The translations under genes and the position numbers were made by a program. Shown in pieces: positions 1 through 10,577 of a stretch of DNA of 64,000 nt (the stretch's first letter is position 1; every line of letters starts with the position of its first letter). The DNA lies in NCBI GenBank assembly GCA_001316125.1, contig BBCS01000002.1, positions 124,001 to 188,000 of the forward strand, given 5' to 3'. Under the pieces are notes generated by a model. The model was not told the origin of the DNA. It saw nothing but the letters and a program-made list of their open reading frames with translations, and ran no database searches. Origin of the DNA: Vulcanisaeta distributa JCM 11213 (GTDB lineage Archaea > Thermoproteota > Thermoprotei > Thermoproteales > Thermocladiaceae).

Positions 1-417
1 CTTAGCACACATGTGCATGCAACGGAGAGCGAGCTTAAGGTTGTGAGGGCATTACTCAATTTATTACCTCCTCAGTATAGGGATGGCATTAACATTATGA
101 GGAGTGGCGGCCAGGGACACTTCGGTAATGATATAGATACTATAAAGGTGCAGTTTAAGGGACAGGATGCACTGCAGATCGCTCAGCACATACTTAAAAC
201 CGTTGACCAATTAGACAAGGAGATAATCCTTGTTACCATTAATAGTAGGTTTAGTGACGGTAAGTTATACCTCAGATTTAACAAACAATTGGCATATAAC
301 GGCGTGGTAAGGCTTGATGACGGTGACGACGTGATTAAGGTAATAATAAGGTTTAATCATTGGATAATTAAGAATGAGGGTATTGAAAACGTAATCAAGC
401 AATTAATGCAGCACTAA
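1..417 (+). CDS. Archaeal RNA-binding/exosome-associated protein (COG1325, PF01877-like), 5' end outside window
   Basis: Predicted RNA-binding protein of the archaeal 'exosome subunit-like' family; a role in RNA processing is inferred from the family. Family marks are HATE near the start, GHFGN at about residue 36 and LYLRFNKQ at about residue 85, followed by a DGDDVIKV stretch. A GTG at base 13 could start translation, but the frame stays open to base 1 and HATE is normally preceded by residues of the first strand, so the real start probably lies upstream. The stop overlaps the stop of the convergent ilvD by a few bases. No frame damage is visible. Confidence 0.72.
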   Translation, partial: LSTHVHATESELKVVRALLNLLPPQYRDGINIMRSGGQGHFGNDIDTIKVQFKGQDALQIAQHILKTVDQLDKEIILVTINSRFSDGKLYLRFNKQLAYNGVVRLDDGDDVIKVIIRFNHWIIKNEGIENVIKQLMQH

Positions 418-2102
418 AGCTTTGGCAGTGTCACAGCGCCCATGGACGCTGACGTGACTAACGACGCGTACTTAGCAAGTAAACCCCCCCTCGTGTACCT
501 AGGCGGTGGCGGTTGCCAATTCCTCAACCTCCTCCTCACTTCCTCCTCGGGCACGAGTAGGTCAAGTCGACCATTCTCCACATCGATCAACACCCTATCA
601 CCATCCTCAACAACCGCTATCGGTCCTCCAACGGCTGCCTCGGGAGCCACGTGACCAACCATTAAGCCGCGGGTAGCACCGCTAAACCTACCATCGGTGA
701 CTAATGCAACATCTTTACCCAACCCAGCCCAACGATGGCCGCAGTTACCCTAAGCATCTCAGGCATTCCTGGGCCACCCTTAGGACCCTCATACCTAATG
801 ACAACCACGTCACCCGGCCTAATCTCACCCCTCCTAATCGCCTGAAATGCCTCCTCCTCACTATTAAACGGCCTTGCCTTACCCTCAAATCTCATTAATT
901 CGGTGGCTGCAACCTTAATAACAGCACCCTCAGGCGCTAATGAGCCTTAAGTACCCTAATACCGCCCCAGGGCTTGATTGGGTTACTAACGTCCCTAACT
1001 ATGTGGTCATGCGGCACGTTTGGGAACTTATAGTTCTTCAAATTCTCCTCCAGTGTCTTACCCGTTATGGTGAGTACCTTACCGTTAAGTAGGCCCGCCT
1101 TTAGTAGCTTTAGCATGACCAGTGGAATGCCACCAACCGCGTCGAGGTCAGCCATTACGTAATCACCGCCAGGCCTTAAACTTGCTATATACGGGGGGGT
1201 CCTCCTCGATATCCTGTCAAAGTCATCAAGCGCCAACTTAACCCCAGCTTCATAGGCGATAGCTAATAGGTGAAGTATGGCATTGGTTGACCCACCCATT
1301 GCCATCAGCACTGTTATTGCATTCTCAAAGGCCTCATATGTCATGACATCCCTAGGCTTTATACCAAGTTCCATCGCGTTCATTAACGCAACACCACTCT
1401 CAACCGCGTACATTACCCTCCTAGCCGATGTGGCTGGTGGTGAGGCGCTCCCTGGCAAGGCCATGCCCAATGCCTCTGCTATGGCTGCCATGGTGTTTGC
1501 CGTGAACATGCCTGCGCAGGTTCCGTAGGTTGGGTGAGCCCTCTTTTCTATCTCATAAAGTTCATCCTCCGTAATCTTACCAGCAAGGTACGCGCCAATT
1601 GCCTCATGGACGTCTCGATAGTGAGTTTAAGATTACCGTAAAAACCAGGCTCTGCCGTTCCACCGTATAGGTAAATAGCTGGTATGTTTAACCTAGCCAT
1701 AGCCATTAGGATACCTGGTGTAGTCTTGTCGCAACCACCAATACCAACAAACCCATCAAATGCATGCGCATTAACCTGGGCCTCTATTGTGTCAGCGATC
1801 ACGTCCCTACTTACCAGGCTATACCTCATGCCCTCCGTACCCATCCCAATATTATCGTTAACGACTATTGTCGGCACCGTGAGCGGTGAACCACCACCTC
1901 TACGCACACCCTCCTTAACGTGAACCGCTAACTGAAGCGTATGTATATTGCACGGTCCAGCCTCACTCCATGCAGCAACAACGGCAACCAATGGCTTACC
2001 AATGTCCTCATCCGAAAAGCCTATGGACCTCAGAAAAGCCCTGTGCGGTGCGTTTAAGACACCACCATACCTCTCCTGACTTCGTAGGTTTACCTTGACC
2101 AT
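414..2102 (-). CDS. ilvD: Dihydroxy-acid dehydratase (frameshifted)
   Basis: Converts 2,3-dihydroxy-3-methyl acids to 2-oxo acids in valine, isoleucine and leucine synthesis; an Fe-S enzyme. Reading from the start, I see the IlvD N-terminus, [11 protein letters not shown] (cluster cysteine), [12 protein letters not shown] (second cluster cysteine) and the C-terminal VTDGRFSG and LAKYASLV regions, covering the usual length of about 555 residues. The frame breaks near 1611 (GAGGACG expected, one G missing), near 945 (GGG seen as GG) and near 722 (GGGG seen as GGG). Repairing one G at each site restores a complete family-like protein. A C7 tract near 484 adds an apparent extra Gly in the C-terminus. 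ATG 2102 is chosen; a TTG precedes it. Convergent with the upstream RNA-binding gene. Confidence 0.93.
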
Positions 2103-2208
2103 CAATAACCTATATATTAACTCTATTAAATTAATTCACTACTTAACACATTAGAATGAGGACTAACATAATACTTAATAATTCGGTTATAGATCAATAG
2201 TAATTTGT

Positions 2209-2679
2209 ATGTCGTTTACATTAACGAGCCCTGCCTTTAAATATGGTGAAAGAATCCCAAGGAAGTATACGTGCGATGATGTTGACGTAAGCCCACCGCT
2301 GCAGTGGTCGAATATGCCGGCCGGTACGAAATCCCTCGTCTTAATAATGGAGGACCCTGACGCACCGATAGGCGTGTTTACTCATTGGGTTCTGTATAAC
2401 ATACCACCAGATAGGACTGAGCTCCCTGAGAATGTGCCGAAGACTCCGGTCGTTGAGGGGGGGATAGGCATGCAGGGTATTAATGACTTTGGCAGAATTG
2501 GTTATGGTGGTCCATGTCCACCGAAGGGTCATAAGCCCCATAGGTACTTCTTTAGGTTATATGCGTTAAATACCGTACCCAACATCAGGCAGAGAGCTTC
2601 TAAGGATGAAGTACTTAGGATAATAAAAAATAGTATAATTGGTACCGCCGAGTACATGGGGGGGACGTACTCAAGGTGA
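2209..2679 (+). CDS. YbhB/YbcL-type PEBP family protein
   Basis: Small soluble phosphatidylethanolamine-binding-protein-like protein of 156 residues, the normal size of prokaryotic YbhB relatives; the cellular ligand is unknown. Ligand-pocket motifs are visible: DPDAP at 49-53, HW at 59-60, GPCPPKGH at 101-108 and HRYFF just after. The ATG at 2209 opens directly at the conserved N-terminal strand. Two G7 tracts (about 2457 and 2658) place Gly-Gly where relatives usually have one Gly, without breaking the frame. It stands alone between divergent ilvD and the convergent exporter operon. Confidence 0.9.
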   Translation: MSFTLTSPAFKYGERIPRKYTCDDVDVSPPLQWSNMPAGTKSLVLIMEDPDAPIGVFTHWVLYNIPPDRTELPENVPKTPVVEGGIGMQGINDFGRIGYGGPCPPKGHKPHRYFFRLYALNTVPNIRQRASKDEVLRIIKNSIIGTAEYMGGTYSR

Positions 2680-2704
2680 TGAACGCCTTTAACTTCACTC
2701 AAAA

Positions 2705-3575
2705 TTATGCCTCACTTAAATATCTCCAGGAAAGCACTATTCCTATTACTGAGAATATCACTGCAAAGGTTATTAGGTATACATAATCAAGTAGTAGGCT
2801 TTGCCCCGTTATACCAAGTAGTAATTGCCTATTGATGTCGTTAACATATGTTAATGGATTCACGAGGGCAACGGGCTTAAGCCACCAGGGCATTGACTTA
2901 ACTGGGTAGAAGGAGTTGCTTGCGAACATCAGTGGCATGTTCAGTAGATTCATTATTGCCATTTGCGATTCCCAGGAGGTTGACCTCAGGGCGAGGGTCA
3001 CGAATAGGGATGCGAAGCCCATGGACATTAGGGCAAGTGCTGCGTAGGCGCCTAGTACGTCTAGTGGGTTTAGGCTTGGGTTTAGTTTCATGCCGAGTAA
3101 TATGGCTATTATCAGCACTATTGTTGATTGGACCAATGACCTAATCATGGAATTCAGCACCTTAGCCATGACAATGTTACCCCCTAGGCACGGGCGTGGT
3201 CAATAATTTACTCAGGACGCCAAGTCTCCTATCCCACACGATACTCATACCGCTCTGCAGTGATGTGAATAGTGTTATGAATGATAGCATACCCACCGCC
3301 AGGAATGAGAAGTAGTCCGTGGTCCCAAAGTTGGCCTTAAGGACCTCAGACGCTATCTCGTCAATTACCTGCTTGGGTATGTTAAGCCCGGGTATGTTTA
3401 GCCCGCTTGTGAACATGGTTGCGAAGTTCATGGACTTTCCGAAGAAGGCAAGCCAAACAATTGGTTGTATTAATGATATTATTAGTATGACGGGCACCTT
3501 ATACCACTTAGCCAACTCCCTGTTAGTCAATGCCCAAAGTCCATGTAGTGGGTGTAGTCTCGTTGCCATTCCCAT
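2705..3575 (-). CDS. ABC-2 type transporter permease (frameshifted)
   Basis: Membrane subunit of an ABC exporter of the DrrB/NodJ type; the substrate is not evident. It has a short cytoplasmic N-terminus, then about six hydrophobic helices, with the ABC-2 signature region around the third and fourth (LNMPLMFASNSFYPVKSMPWW) and a C-terminal NPLTYVND motif. The frame is lost near 3180, where a CCT-AGG-GGT reading would need G4 but G5 is present; removing one G joins PVPRG to NIVMAKV. The ATG at 3575 follows the ATPase stop immediately (TGAATG), so the two genes form one operon and presumably one transporter. Confidence 0.85.
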
Positions 3576-4579
3576 TCACCTCCTAGCTCTTGTGATAGTC
3601 CTTCTAAACCTCATGAACTCCTCAGAACTACTCTCCTCATCCCTAAGTCTCCTACCCGTGAACTCCAGGAATACCTCATCCATCGTTGGCTCCTTAATGG
3701 TTATGCTCGTAGCCCTAATACTGAGCTTATTAAGGGCCTCAAGGATTATTGGGGGGGCCGCCGTATTCCCGCTCTTAACCTTAAAGGTTATTGTGTTTCC
3801 ATTCACAGTAACTCCATTAACTCCGTCAATGCCCTCAATAACCTTCCGAGCAAGATTAACATCCCCATTAACCTCAATTGTTATCACATCGCCGCCAACC
3901 CTCTCCTTGAGTTCTTTGGGCGTTCCGATAGCGAGTATCTTGCCATGATCGATGATTGCAATCCTCTCCGCATACCTATCAGCCTCCTCTAGGTAATGCG
4001 TGGTCATGAATATGGTCATACCATACTGCTTCCTAAGCCTATACACATAATCCCAAATCGCAGCCCTCGTCTGAGCATCAAGACCCAGCGTAGGCTCGTC
4101 CAGGAAGAGTATGGCGGGCCTATTAATAAGGCCCATGGCGATCTCCAACCTCCTCCTCATACCACCTGAGTACGTCTCAACCTTCCTATCAGCCGCGTAT
4201 GATAACTCCACTAAATCAAGCAACTCAGCAGCCCTCTCCCTAGCCTCCCTCTTGGTATTCCATACAACGCGGCAACAAGCATTAAATTCTCCCAACCCGT
4301 TAAATCCTCATCAGCCGTATACTCCTGGGGGAACAACACCTATGCTCTCCCTAACCTTGGCCGGCTGCTTAACCACGTCATAGCCATTCACTACTGCAGT
4401 GCCCTCAGTCGGCTAGTTACTGTGGTTAACATCTTTATTGTCGTTGTCTTACCAGCGCCATTTGGCCCTAAAAACCCGAAGATCTCCCCCCCATAATACA
4501 CCTCAAAGTTTATGTGATCAACAGCGGTAAAGTTTCCATAACGCTTCGTTAAATTTATTGCCCTAATAGCCACTTCCAT
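3576..4579 (-). CDS. ABC transporter ATP-binding protein, DrrA-like (frameshifted)
   Basis: ATPase partner of the adjacent ABC-2 permease. It has Walker [10 protein letters not shown] near residue 41, a Q-loop VPQE, signature [12 protein letters not shown], Walker [13 protein letters not shown] and the H-loop MTTHY, followed by the C-terminal extension common in DrrA-type exporters (TPKEL onward). Three indels split it: one G lost near 4413, C4 seen as C5 near 4327, and one A lost near 4257. The start is taken as ATG 4579, which lies about 30 bases after a minus-strand TATA-like TTTATATTTAA (about 4605-4617); a GTG at 4603 would add eight non-conserved residues. Confidence 0.88.
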
Positions 4580-4622
4580 AATGGTCAAGTAGGCGGATTG
4601 CACCTTAAATATAAATCTTTCT

Positions 4623-5339
4623 CTAAACCGATATCGGATAATCGATTACAGATCTAATCTCCTTATCACCTGGGATATGTTCGGTACAAATTTGTCGAGA
4701 GTTATGTGGGGGTATGAATTGCCTGATGTATTCGAAGGCATTGACTATGGGCCAGTTCGTATTATTACCCTCACTCCCCCCCCTTAATTCAACATACCCT
4801 GCCCTCCATAGCGCCGTTAACGCATCTGCATATAACTTCCTAACCCTTATGGCCTCCTCCGCAGCTGCCACCTCCCTAGGCATTACCTTAACTGCAATCC
4901 TGACATTACTTATCATAGCCTCTAGGTCATCCTGCGTATAGTTATTCCTAACGACTGGGCATAGTGTAGATACTACGAACTCTACCGTGAAGTCCACGAG
5001 TTTAAGTTCTGGGTCTATCACGTACCTAATTACCCTGGGTAGGTATGGGAAGGATCTACAGGTTAATGGCTTGTAAAGTGAGTGCACCTTACAGGTCTTA
5101 TCCTCCGGGTTTAGGAATGGGCATATGCCTTTACTATTTAACTGCATTAGATATGATAGAGCAACTCTAACACCGTTCTTAATATCAGTCACCACGTAGC
5201 CCGGCTTAAAGGCTAAATCATTCACGTCTAGCTCCTCAGCTAATTTACTCAGTATTATTACTTCATGTGGAAACACAGTCACTGGCGATATCGTGCAGCA
5301 ATAGCCGCAATTCGGCATGCACCTAAATGGTGCTACCAC
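4623..5339 (-). CDS. YkgJ-family cysteine cluster protein
   Basis: Member of the YkgJ zinc- or iron-chelating domain family; biochemical role unknown. It has cysteines at residues 7, 11, 14 and 15 (C-x3-C-x2-CC) and a later C-PFL...C-x-VHSL...C-RSFPYLPR block, the typical metal-binding pattern. The C-terminal half is helical and not recognisable. Its 238 residues are intact, with a C8 tract near 4776 inside the coding sequence. It lies just upstream of the exporter operon on the same strand, but the exporter appears to have its own TATA box. Confidence 0.78.
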   Translation of the reverse strand: MVAPFRCMPNCGYCCTISPVTVFPHEVIILSKLAEELDVNDLAFKPGYVVTDIKNGVRVALSYLMQLNSKGICPFLNPEDKTCKVHSLYKPLTCRSFPYLPRVIRYVIDPELKLVDFTVEFVVSTLCPVVRNNYTQDDLEAMISNVRIAVKVMPREVAAAEEAIRVRKLYADALTALWRAGYVELRGGSEGNNTNWPIVNAFEYIRQFIPPHNSRQICTEHIPGDKEIRSVIDYPISV

Positions 5340-5387
5340 GCCTTCTCACCCTGACCTAACTGGTTAAATTATTTTCTTCATTAGGCA

Positions 5388-6173
5388 TCATGAACAACCA
5401 GAGACAAGATGAGGCACGAGTAAGACCTCCTTCAACCTCCTAACAGCATAGGCCCTGCACCTAATTAACTCCGCGGGACTACCACCACTGATTAGTGTTC
5501 CCGTCCTATCGATGTATACGCCTATTACGTCATCAAGCATTGCACCAAGTAGATCCTCCTTGAATCCATCACCAACGTGTATTGCAAGATCAGGTTCAGC
5601 GCCATGCGTTAATAATGAGTATGCACGCTCAAAAATTGCTGGGTGAGGCTTGGCCCTACCAACCTCATCAGCATATACCTGGACGTCAATAAGCCTACTT
5701 AGGCCAAACTTATCAAGGAGTCTCCTTGATACCGCACTGCTCCAAAATATCACGTTGGATACGACTCCAATCATGAACCCGTCGCTCTTCATCTCCATTA
5801 ACACGTATTGCGCATCCTCATTAGGCTTCACATTACCTGACTCAAGCAGTGTATTTGCTATTATGTTCGCGACGTCCATAACCATCCTCTCATTGAGTTC
5901 AATCCCATACTTACGGGTTAGCCTCTCAAGGAATGTCCTAACATTATCCATTGGTGGTACGTAAGCCATCTCAACAACTCTCCTAAGCCTAATCTCCCTA
6001 TCAAGGCCCATGTATATTTCATAAACATGGTCAAAATGAACCTCAATATCCTGGGACTTAAGATACTTAGTTATGTTCATGGCTATCTCCTCTATTAACT
6101 CCTTACCATAGTTTATCAACGTATTATAGACATCGAACGTTATGACTTTAAGGCTCATTAACTTATTATTCAA
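5388..6173 (-). CDS. HAD-superfamily hydrolase
   Basis: Predicted soluble phosphatase or dehalogenase-like hydrolase of 261 residues. HAD motifs appear in order: FDVYNTLI (nucleophile Asp at about 14), VVSNV (motif II), AKPHPAIF (motif III lysine) and HVGDGFKEDLLGA (motif IV acidic pair), with a helical cap domain between motifs I and II. The substrate cannot be read from the sequence. ATG 6173 gives six residues before MSLKVITFD; the second Met (6158) is an equally good start. Confidence 0.85.
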   Translation of the reverse strand: MNNKLMSLKVITFDVYNTLINYGKELIEEIAMNITKYLKSQDIEVHFDHVYEIYMGLDREIRLRRVVEMAYVPPMDNVRTFLERLTRKYGIELNERMVMDVANIIANTLLESGNVKPNEDAQYVLMEMKSDGFMIGVVSNVIFWSSAVSRRLLDKFGLSRLIDVQVYADEVGRAKPHPAIFERAYSLLTHGAEPDLAIHVGDGFKEDLLGAMLDDVIGVYIDRTGTLISGGSPAELIRCRAYAVRRLKEVLLVPHLVSGCS

Positions 6174-6253
6174 TCACATTATTTTAAGTATTCCTACCCT
6201 TAAGGGTTATGTTTTTAAACTAAAGGTTTAAGCTCGGTCTCGGTGTTAAACCT

Positions 6254-6968
6254 TTGGTTCAGGTAACAATAATTAGGTTAATCGGTTATAGAGAATGGAC
6301 AGAGACTCTCGGCCCCCCCGATAGGGAGCACGTAATACAGCAAATCCAAGCTCAATTACATAGGGAATTAGTTCACGTATTCTCAAGACTCAATGCCTGG
6401 GCCCACCCACTTAGGTATGACTACTTACTTGCAATAACTAATGGTCTAAACAATGGTGAATTAACGAATGCGATTAAGGAACTTAGTGAGTATAGCCCAG
6501 TCCCTCTATCTAGTGGTACGTATGCAGACATTAATCCCAGGGTTGCTGAAAGAGAGGCCTTCAGGCTTGCAATGAAGGCTTCCTCAGGTGAATCGTTAAT
6601 TGGGGGGGGTGGTGATGATGGTTATGTGGCTATCGCCATATAGACCTAGTTGATTCAACAACGAGTACTGAGTGGACATCCAGTTATCAATTATATGAGC
6701 ATGTGTGGAGTGTGGTTAATCAAGTAAGGCTTTATCTAGCGCCCCCCATGGAGGTATCACACTTTACCTAGGTGGCGATAATATTGTGTCGATTGTGCAA
6801 CCAACGATTAACGAGAATGACCTTAAACCACTGGCTAATCTAATAAATGCAAGGATAGGCGTTGGCATAGCACGTAGTGGTAGAACTGCGATGAAACTCG
6901 CAACCGAGGCACTCGATATTCTCAGGTCTAGGAATGGGCATGGGGTAATGATGCTTAAAGAGAACTAA
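6254..6968 (+). CDS. arfA: GTP cyclohydrolase III / IIa (frameshifted)
   Basis: Archaeal GTP cyclohydrolase that makes 2-amino-5-formylamino-6-ribosylamino-4(3H)-pyrimidinone 5'-phosphate, the first step to riboflavin and F420 in many archaea. The N-terminus (IRLIGYREWTETLGP) and the GGGDD / YLGGDN region match the ArfA (MJ0145-like) family. The reading frame breaks after VAIA near 6640 (C3 seen as C2) and near 6741 (C4 expected, C6 present); repair gives about 237 residues ending in HGVMMLKEN. The start is TTG 6254, after a TATA-like TTTTTAAA about 40 bases upstream. A creatininase-family gene at 32163-32892 could supply the next step. Confidence 0.88.
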
Positions 6969-7840
6969 TCAAGCTTAGGTTTCTTAATGAGCTTAATCTT
7001 GTTGACTCTGCCCTCCTTAATAATCTGTACGTAACCAGAACTCTCCAATCTCCTAATCGCCCTCCAAAGCGTTGCCTTAGGCATGTTCAGCTTCCTCTGG
7101 AGATCTGCCTGGTAAGCCTCACCACCCATGTCGATTAATGCCCTAAGAACCTCCTTATCGGTTGGGTTCAATCCCTCAACAATTACAGGGTTAACCTCAG
7201 GACCCCCCCTATGCCTAATTACGAATAGGTAAGCAAATAATGCAGCTACAGCAATAACTACCGCAATGACTACATAATAAAGCACTGGTCCTAAACCAGG
7301 TAAGGGTTTCGTGGCTTTTGACGTTGAGTTTGTAACCGTAGTAACTGCACTGATGTTACTCACGGTGGTTGGAGTTGTCGTAGTCTTGTTAGTCGTGGTT
7401 GTTGGTAGTTCTGGTATGAAGCCTATTGAGTAATTGCCTGGTGCGAGTTGGAGTATGATTCCATTACTTACCCTGGTAAAGTTCGTTATTAGGCTTATCG
7501 GCAATTGCGTTAATAATACGTTATTGCTTACGAAGAGATTTATCGTGTATGAGGATGACACATTAATGACTAAGTAGCCACTGGGCGATTGGGTTACGTA
7601 GGGTGCATACTGTATTATGAATGAGCCATTCCCAAAGACAGGTATTATTAAGTGATTTCCTATTAGTATTGCGGGTATTGTTGAACCGCTTGAGTTCTGG
7701 ACAACCACTGGTCCCAGGGGTTTTATGGGTAATGTGATGTTTAACAAGGCTGTACTTTGTACGGTAGTTGCATTTATACTTACCAATGAGCCATTACTCA
7801 ATAAATATACAAATACCGTAATCAATGCTGCCAGCATCAT
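6965..7840 (-). CDS. Membrane-tethered winged-helix transcriptional regulator
   Basis: A putative one-piece transmembrane regulator of 291 residues. It has an N-terminal hydrophobic signal or anchor (about 1-20), a beta-rich Asn/Ser-rich extracytoplasmic domain (about 25-143), a Thr-rich stalk (144-180), one strong membrane helix (about 185-208), then a basic RHR stop-transfer segment and a cytoplasmic winged-helix domain (about 224-288) resembling MarR/DUF7343 domains (TDKEVLRAL, PKATLWRAIRRLESSGYV). The topology puts the DNA-binding domain inside and the sensor outside. The next gene upstream on the same strand encodes a secreted sequon-rich protein, a possible partner. The ligand is unknown. 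Confidence 0.75.
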   Translation of the reverse strand: MMLAALITVFVYLLSNGSLVSINATTVQSTALLNITLPIKPLGPVVVQNSSGSTIPAILIGNHLIIPVFGNGSFIIQYAPYVTQSPSGYLVINVSSSYTINLFVSNNVLLTQLPISLITNFTRVSNGIILQLAPGNYSIGFIPELPTTTTNKTTTTPTTVSNISAVTTVTNSTSKATKPLPGLGPVLYYVVIAVVIAVAALFAYLFVIRHRGGPEVNPVIVEGLNPTDKEVLRALIDMGGEAYQADLQRKLNMPKATLWRAIRRLESSGYVQIIKEGRVNKIKLIKKPKLD

Positions 7841-7981
7841 TAATTCAATTACGACTTATTGACTTAAAAACTTTATTAATTCACTTAATAATGAAAAGAG
7901 AAATAGAATGAAAATAGGAAAGATGTGCGTGAAAATTGAATTAAAATATTTTTAATGGGAATGCGCCTAGGAAGTTACTTA

Positions 7982-9193
7982 TTATCCACCACCCTTACCT
8001 TGTCCTCCTCCCTGCCCATGCTGTCCTCCCTGCATACCCTTACCCTGACCGTGCTGACCCTTACCATGTCCCTGCCCATGTAACTGCCAACCCCCCCTAG
8101 CCTCCTGACCGAACTGCTGCGTTATGTTGAGCCAATCACTAAATCCCTTGCCATGCTTTAGCATCTGTAGTAACTGTGCCTGGGCGGTCTCGTTACCCTG
8201 TATCAGTGGATATATCATCTTAAGCTCCTTGAATAACTCATGCAGTTCCTTGACACTTGTTATATTTAGTCCGGTGATGTTCGTTAACATGCCAAGTTCA
8301 TGATTAAGCAATGCCAATTGCGTCAATGTCTCATTTAGCGTTATTGATCCCCCCCTTATTATCTGCATTACGTAGTGCTCAAGTTCGTGATCAATCCTAT
8401 TCGCGAAGCCCATCTTCTGTTCCTCATAGTACTGACTGGTTATATTACTTAGCAATGACTTGTATTCACTTAGTAACATTTCTGCCTCTGAGTAATTACC
8501 ACTAACTAGGGCCTGCTTTAGTTGGCTAAGTAAATTATAGATTTGGCTTGCCTGTGTACTGTTTAGTAATCCTTGTTGCTCAAGTCTTGTTAATGTCTCA
8601 TTGAGTAGCATTAGCCTGAAGGTTAGTGTTCTATTCCAAATCTCAGCGTGTCTTTCAAGCACATAGACATGAACCAAGTAGTGCCTAAGGTGCACCAGGA
8701 ACTGAAGAGCCAGTAGACACTCACCCTTACTAACATAGTAATTAGTAATATTCTGCAGAGTCGCCGGTGTTAGGTTGAAGCCCGTTATGTTGAAGGCAGT
8801 CATATTAAACTTGGTTATGTTGAATCCCGTGAATGTGCCGTTTATGGCAGTCTCATTAAGGCCCGTGGCATTAACCACCATGAGTGACGTAGTGTTAAGC
8901 CCACTCATGTTGGCGCCAATCCTCATCAGCCACATGTCATCTATGTATAGGTTGGCCTGTATTGCGGTGAGTAGGCCAGGTGGGCATGTGGTTACATTCG
9001 TCATGGTCACGTTACTTACGGATGTTGCGTTAATGCTAACCGTTGAGTTGGTGGCGTTGGTTGATTGAGATGCCAGTAACGGGTTTGCGGTCATGACCAC
9101 GGTCAGTATCATCGTCAGCGCTAGTGCCGTGACTAGTGCTATTACTCCTATATCCATTATTTTTCTGTTTCTCATACTTATCACCAAACCCAT
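7982..9193 (-). CDS. Secreted Asn/Thr-rich protein with Gly/Gln/His/Lys tail, function unknown
   Basis: Not assigned to any family I know. The 403-residue product starts with a hydrophobic signal segment (about 11-33), followed by a Ser/Thr/Asn-rich linker full of N-x-S/T sequons. A degenerate run of FNIT/FNMT/FNLT units sits near residues 122-145. A long helical, Leu- and Glu-rich middle (about 150-355) could form coiled coils. The last 30 or so residues are almost only Gly, Gln, His, Lys and Met, a composition compatible with metal binding or surface association. It lies 140 bases upstream of, and co-oriented with, the membrane-tethered winged-helix gene. Confidence 0.7.
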   Translation of the reverse strand: MGLVISMRNRKIMDIGVIALVTALALTMILTVVMTANPLLASQSTNATNSTVSINATSVSNVTMTNVTTCPPGLLTAIQANLYIDDMWLMRIGANMSGLNTTSLMVVNATGLNETAINGTFTGFNITKFNMTAFNITGFNLTPATLQNITNYYVSKGECLLALQFLVHLRHYLVHVYVLERHAEIWNRTLTFRLMLLNETLTRLEQQGLLNSTQASQIYNLLSQLKQALVSGNYSEAEMLLSEYKSLLSNITSQYYEEQKMGFANRIDHELEHYVMQIIRGGSITLNETLTQLALLNHELGMLTNITGLNITSVKELHELFKELKMIYPLIQGNETAQAQLLQMLKHGKGFSDWLNITQQFGQEARGGWQLHGQGHGKGQHGQGKGMQGGQHGQGGGQGKGGG

Positions 9194-9300
9194 AAATTAA
9201 TTATTTAAAAGGAATCTCCCTGAAAAATAACGTTCAATTAATGTGAAACAAAGTGAAACCAGAGGTATGACTCTTAAAGACCAGTAACTACCAAGGACCT

Positions 9301-9953
9301 GTGCTCATTCTCATCGACTTAGACGGCACATTACTACCCCTCGAAGCATGGGACCCCGTGTTCCAGGAAATAAGCATGTTAATAGCCAGTAGGCTAATGC
9401 CGACTGGAGGGCTGTGTACAAGGCTGCGAAGGACCTGAATAGGGAATTACTGAGGAGCTTCACAATTAAGGCCTTTGATTGGGATTACATATTCACTGAG
9501 GTAGCCCATAGGTTTGGTCTACCCATAAGCATAGACGTCAATGACACATTGATGAAGTATGTGCATGACTTCAAACCATTCGACGGGGGGGCGCTTGAGC
9601 TTTTAAGAGTAATTAGGGATTTGGGGCATGAAATAATCATTGCAACCAACGGTTTGTATAAGTATCAATCAGCGGTCATTAGGGAGCTGGGATTCTCAAG
9701 ATTTATCAATGGCATTAGAACACCTGACATGGTTGGCTGCCCTAAGAATTGCCGTGAATTCTTCGAAGGGGGGGCCCAAGTAATGATCGGCGACAACCCA
9801 CTCTTCGACGTTTATTACCCAGCCAGGTTTGGCTTAATAACGATATTCATTGGTGATTGGGAAAAGAGATTGAGTTATGTATTGGACGTGTGGGGTATCG
9901 AATTATCAGGTGTTAAGCAACGTACTCCTTCAAGAGCATTAAGGACCTATTAA
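9301..9953 (+). CDS. HAD-family hydrolase (frameshifted)
   Basis: HAD-type phosphatase of about 217 residues. Motif I DLDGTLLPLEAW lies at the very N-terminus from GTG 9301, motif II is IIATNGL, and motif IV is MIGDNPLFDV. A frameshift near 9399 (ATGGCC seen as ATGCC, one G lost) separates motif I from the rest; repairing it joins ASRLM to ADWRAVYKAA. Two G7 tracts (about 9585 and 9768) are read in frame as Gly-Gly. The substrate is unknown. It faces the convergent VKOR gene. Confidence 0.78.
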
Positions 9954-9971
9954 TGACGATAACCAGCATAC

Positions 9972-10429
9972 TTAATCAGTAAGCCCGCGCATTGGTGATT
10001 TACCAACTCTTATGAAGAATATTGTTATCACGGCAAAGTCTATTATTATCATTATATGCATCACCGTGCAGTATATACATAGTGCGTGGAGTAGGTAGGT
10101 TTCAACGAATATTAAGTATGGGACCACCACTATGCCAATGAATCTCCAGTAAAATAGGGCATTTATCGCAAGTACGGCCAGATTTTCTGGGCCTAGGTCG
10201 TACGTTAAAACGAGGATTATATTCACTATGAACCAAATCGCTGCGAGCAAATCCAGCGGTACACCACCTATGTCTGAGTACTTACTCGAAGTACCCTTTC
10301 ACAGTCAATGGTTATTCCTGGGAATGGGGATTTAAATGACGTGCAGAGTGGCGGTAGTTCACGTAGGTAATAATACGTGTATATCACAATGGAGGATGCG
10401 AATAGGCCCACCGCTGAGAAGATAAGCAT
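9972..10429 (-). CDS. Vitamin K epoxide reductase (VKOR) family protein (frameshifted)
   Basis: Integral membrane quinone-linked disulfide-forming enzyme family used by many thermophilic archaea to oxidise exported proteins. The redox motif CIYC is at the start of the last membrane region, with an upstream Cys pair region (PPLCTS...GITIDC) in the loop expected to shuttle electrons. About four hydrophobic helices are visible. One T appears lost near 10290 (CTTTCG seen as CTTCG), which breaks the frame before SKYSDIGGVPLD. The start is uncertain: ATG 10429 is the first in-frame Met, but the frame is open further to about 10485. Confidence 0.72.
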
Positions 10430-10577
10430 AAGTACTAGCCATGTACCGTTAGCCTTCTCATCACTACGTAGGTAAAACCCTGAGCTTAAATATTAATCTC
10501 ACAGTGCAGTTACTGCATTATTAATTAACTTTAACGGGCTAATTAATTTATTAAAGCACTGCGTTTGTTTACGCACA

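Noticed and set aside
7982..8100. Collagen-like or satellite origin of the Gly/Gln/His tail
   Set aside because: The DNA is not an exact repeat and the tail lacks Gly-x-y periodicity; it is best described as a composition-biased protein tail.
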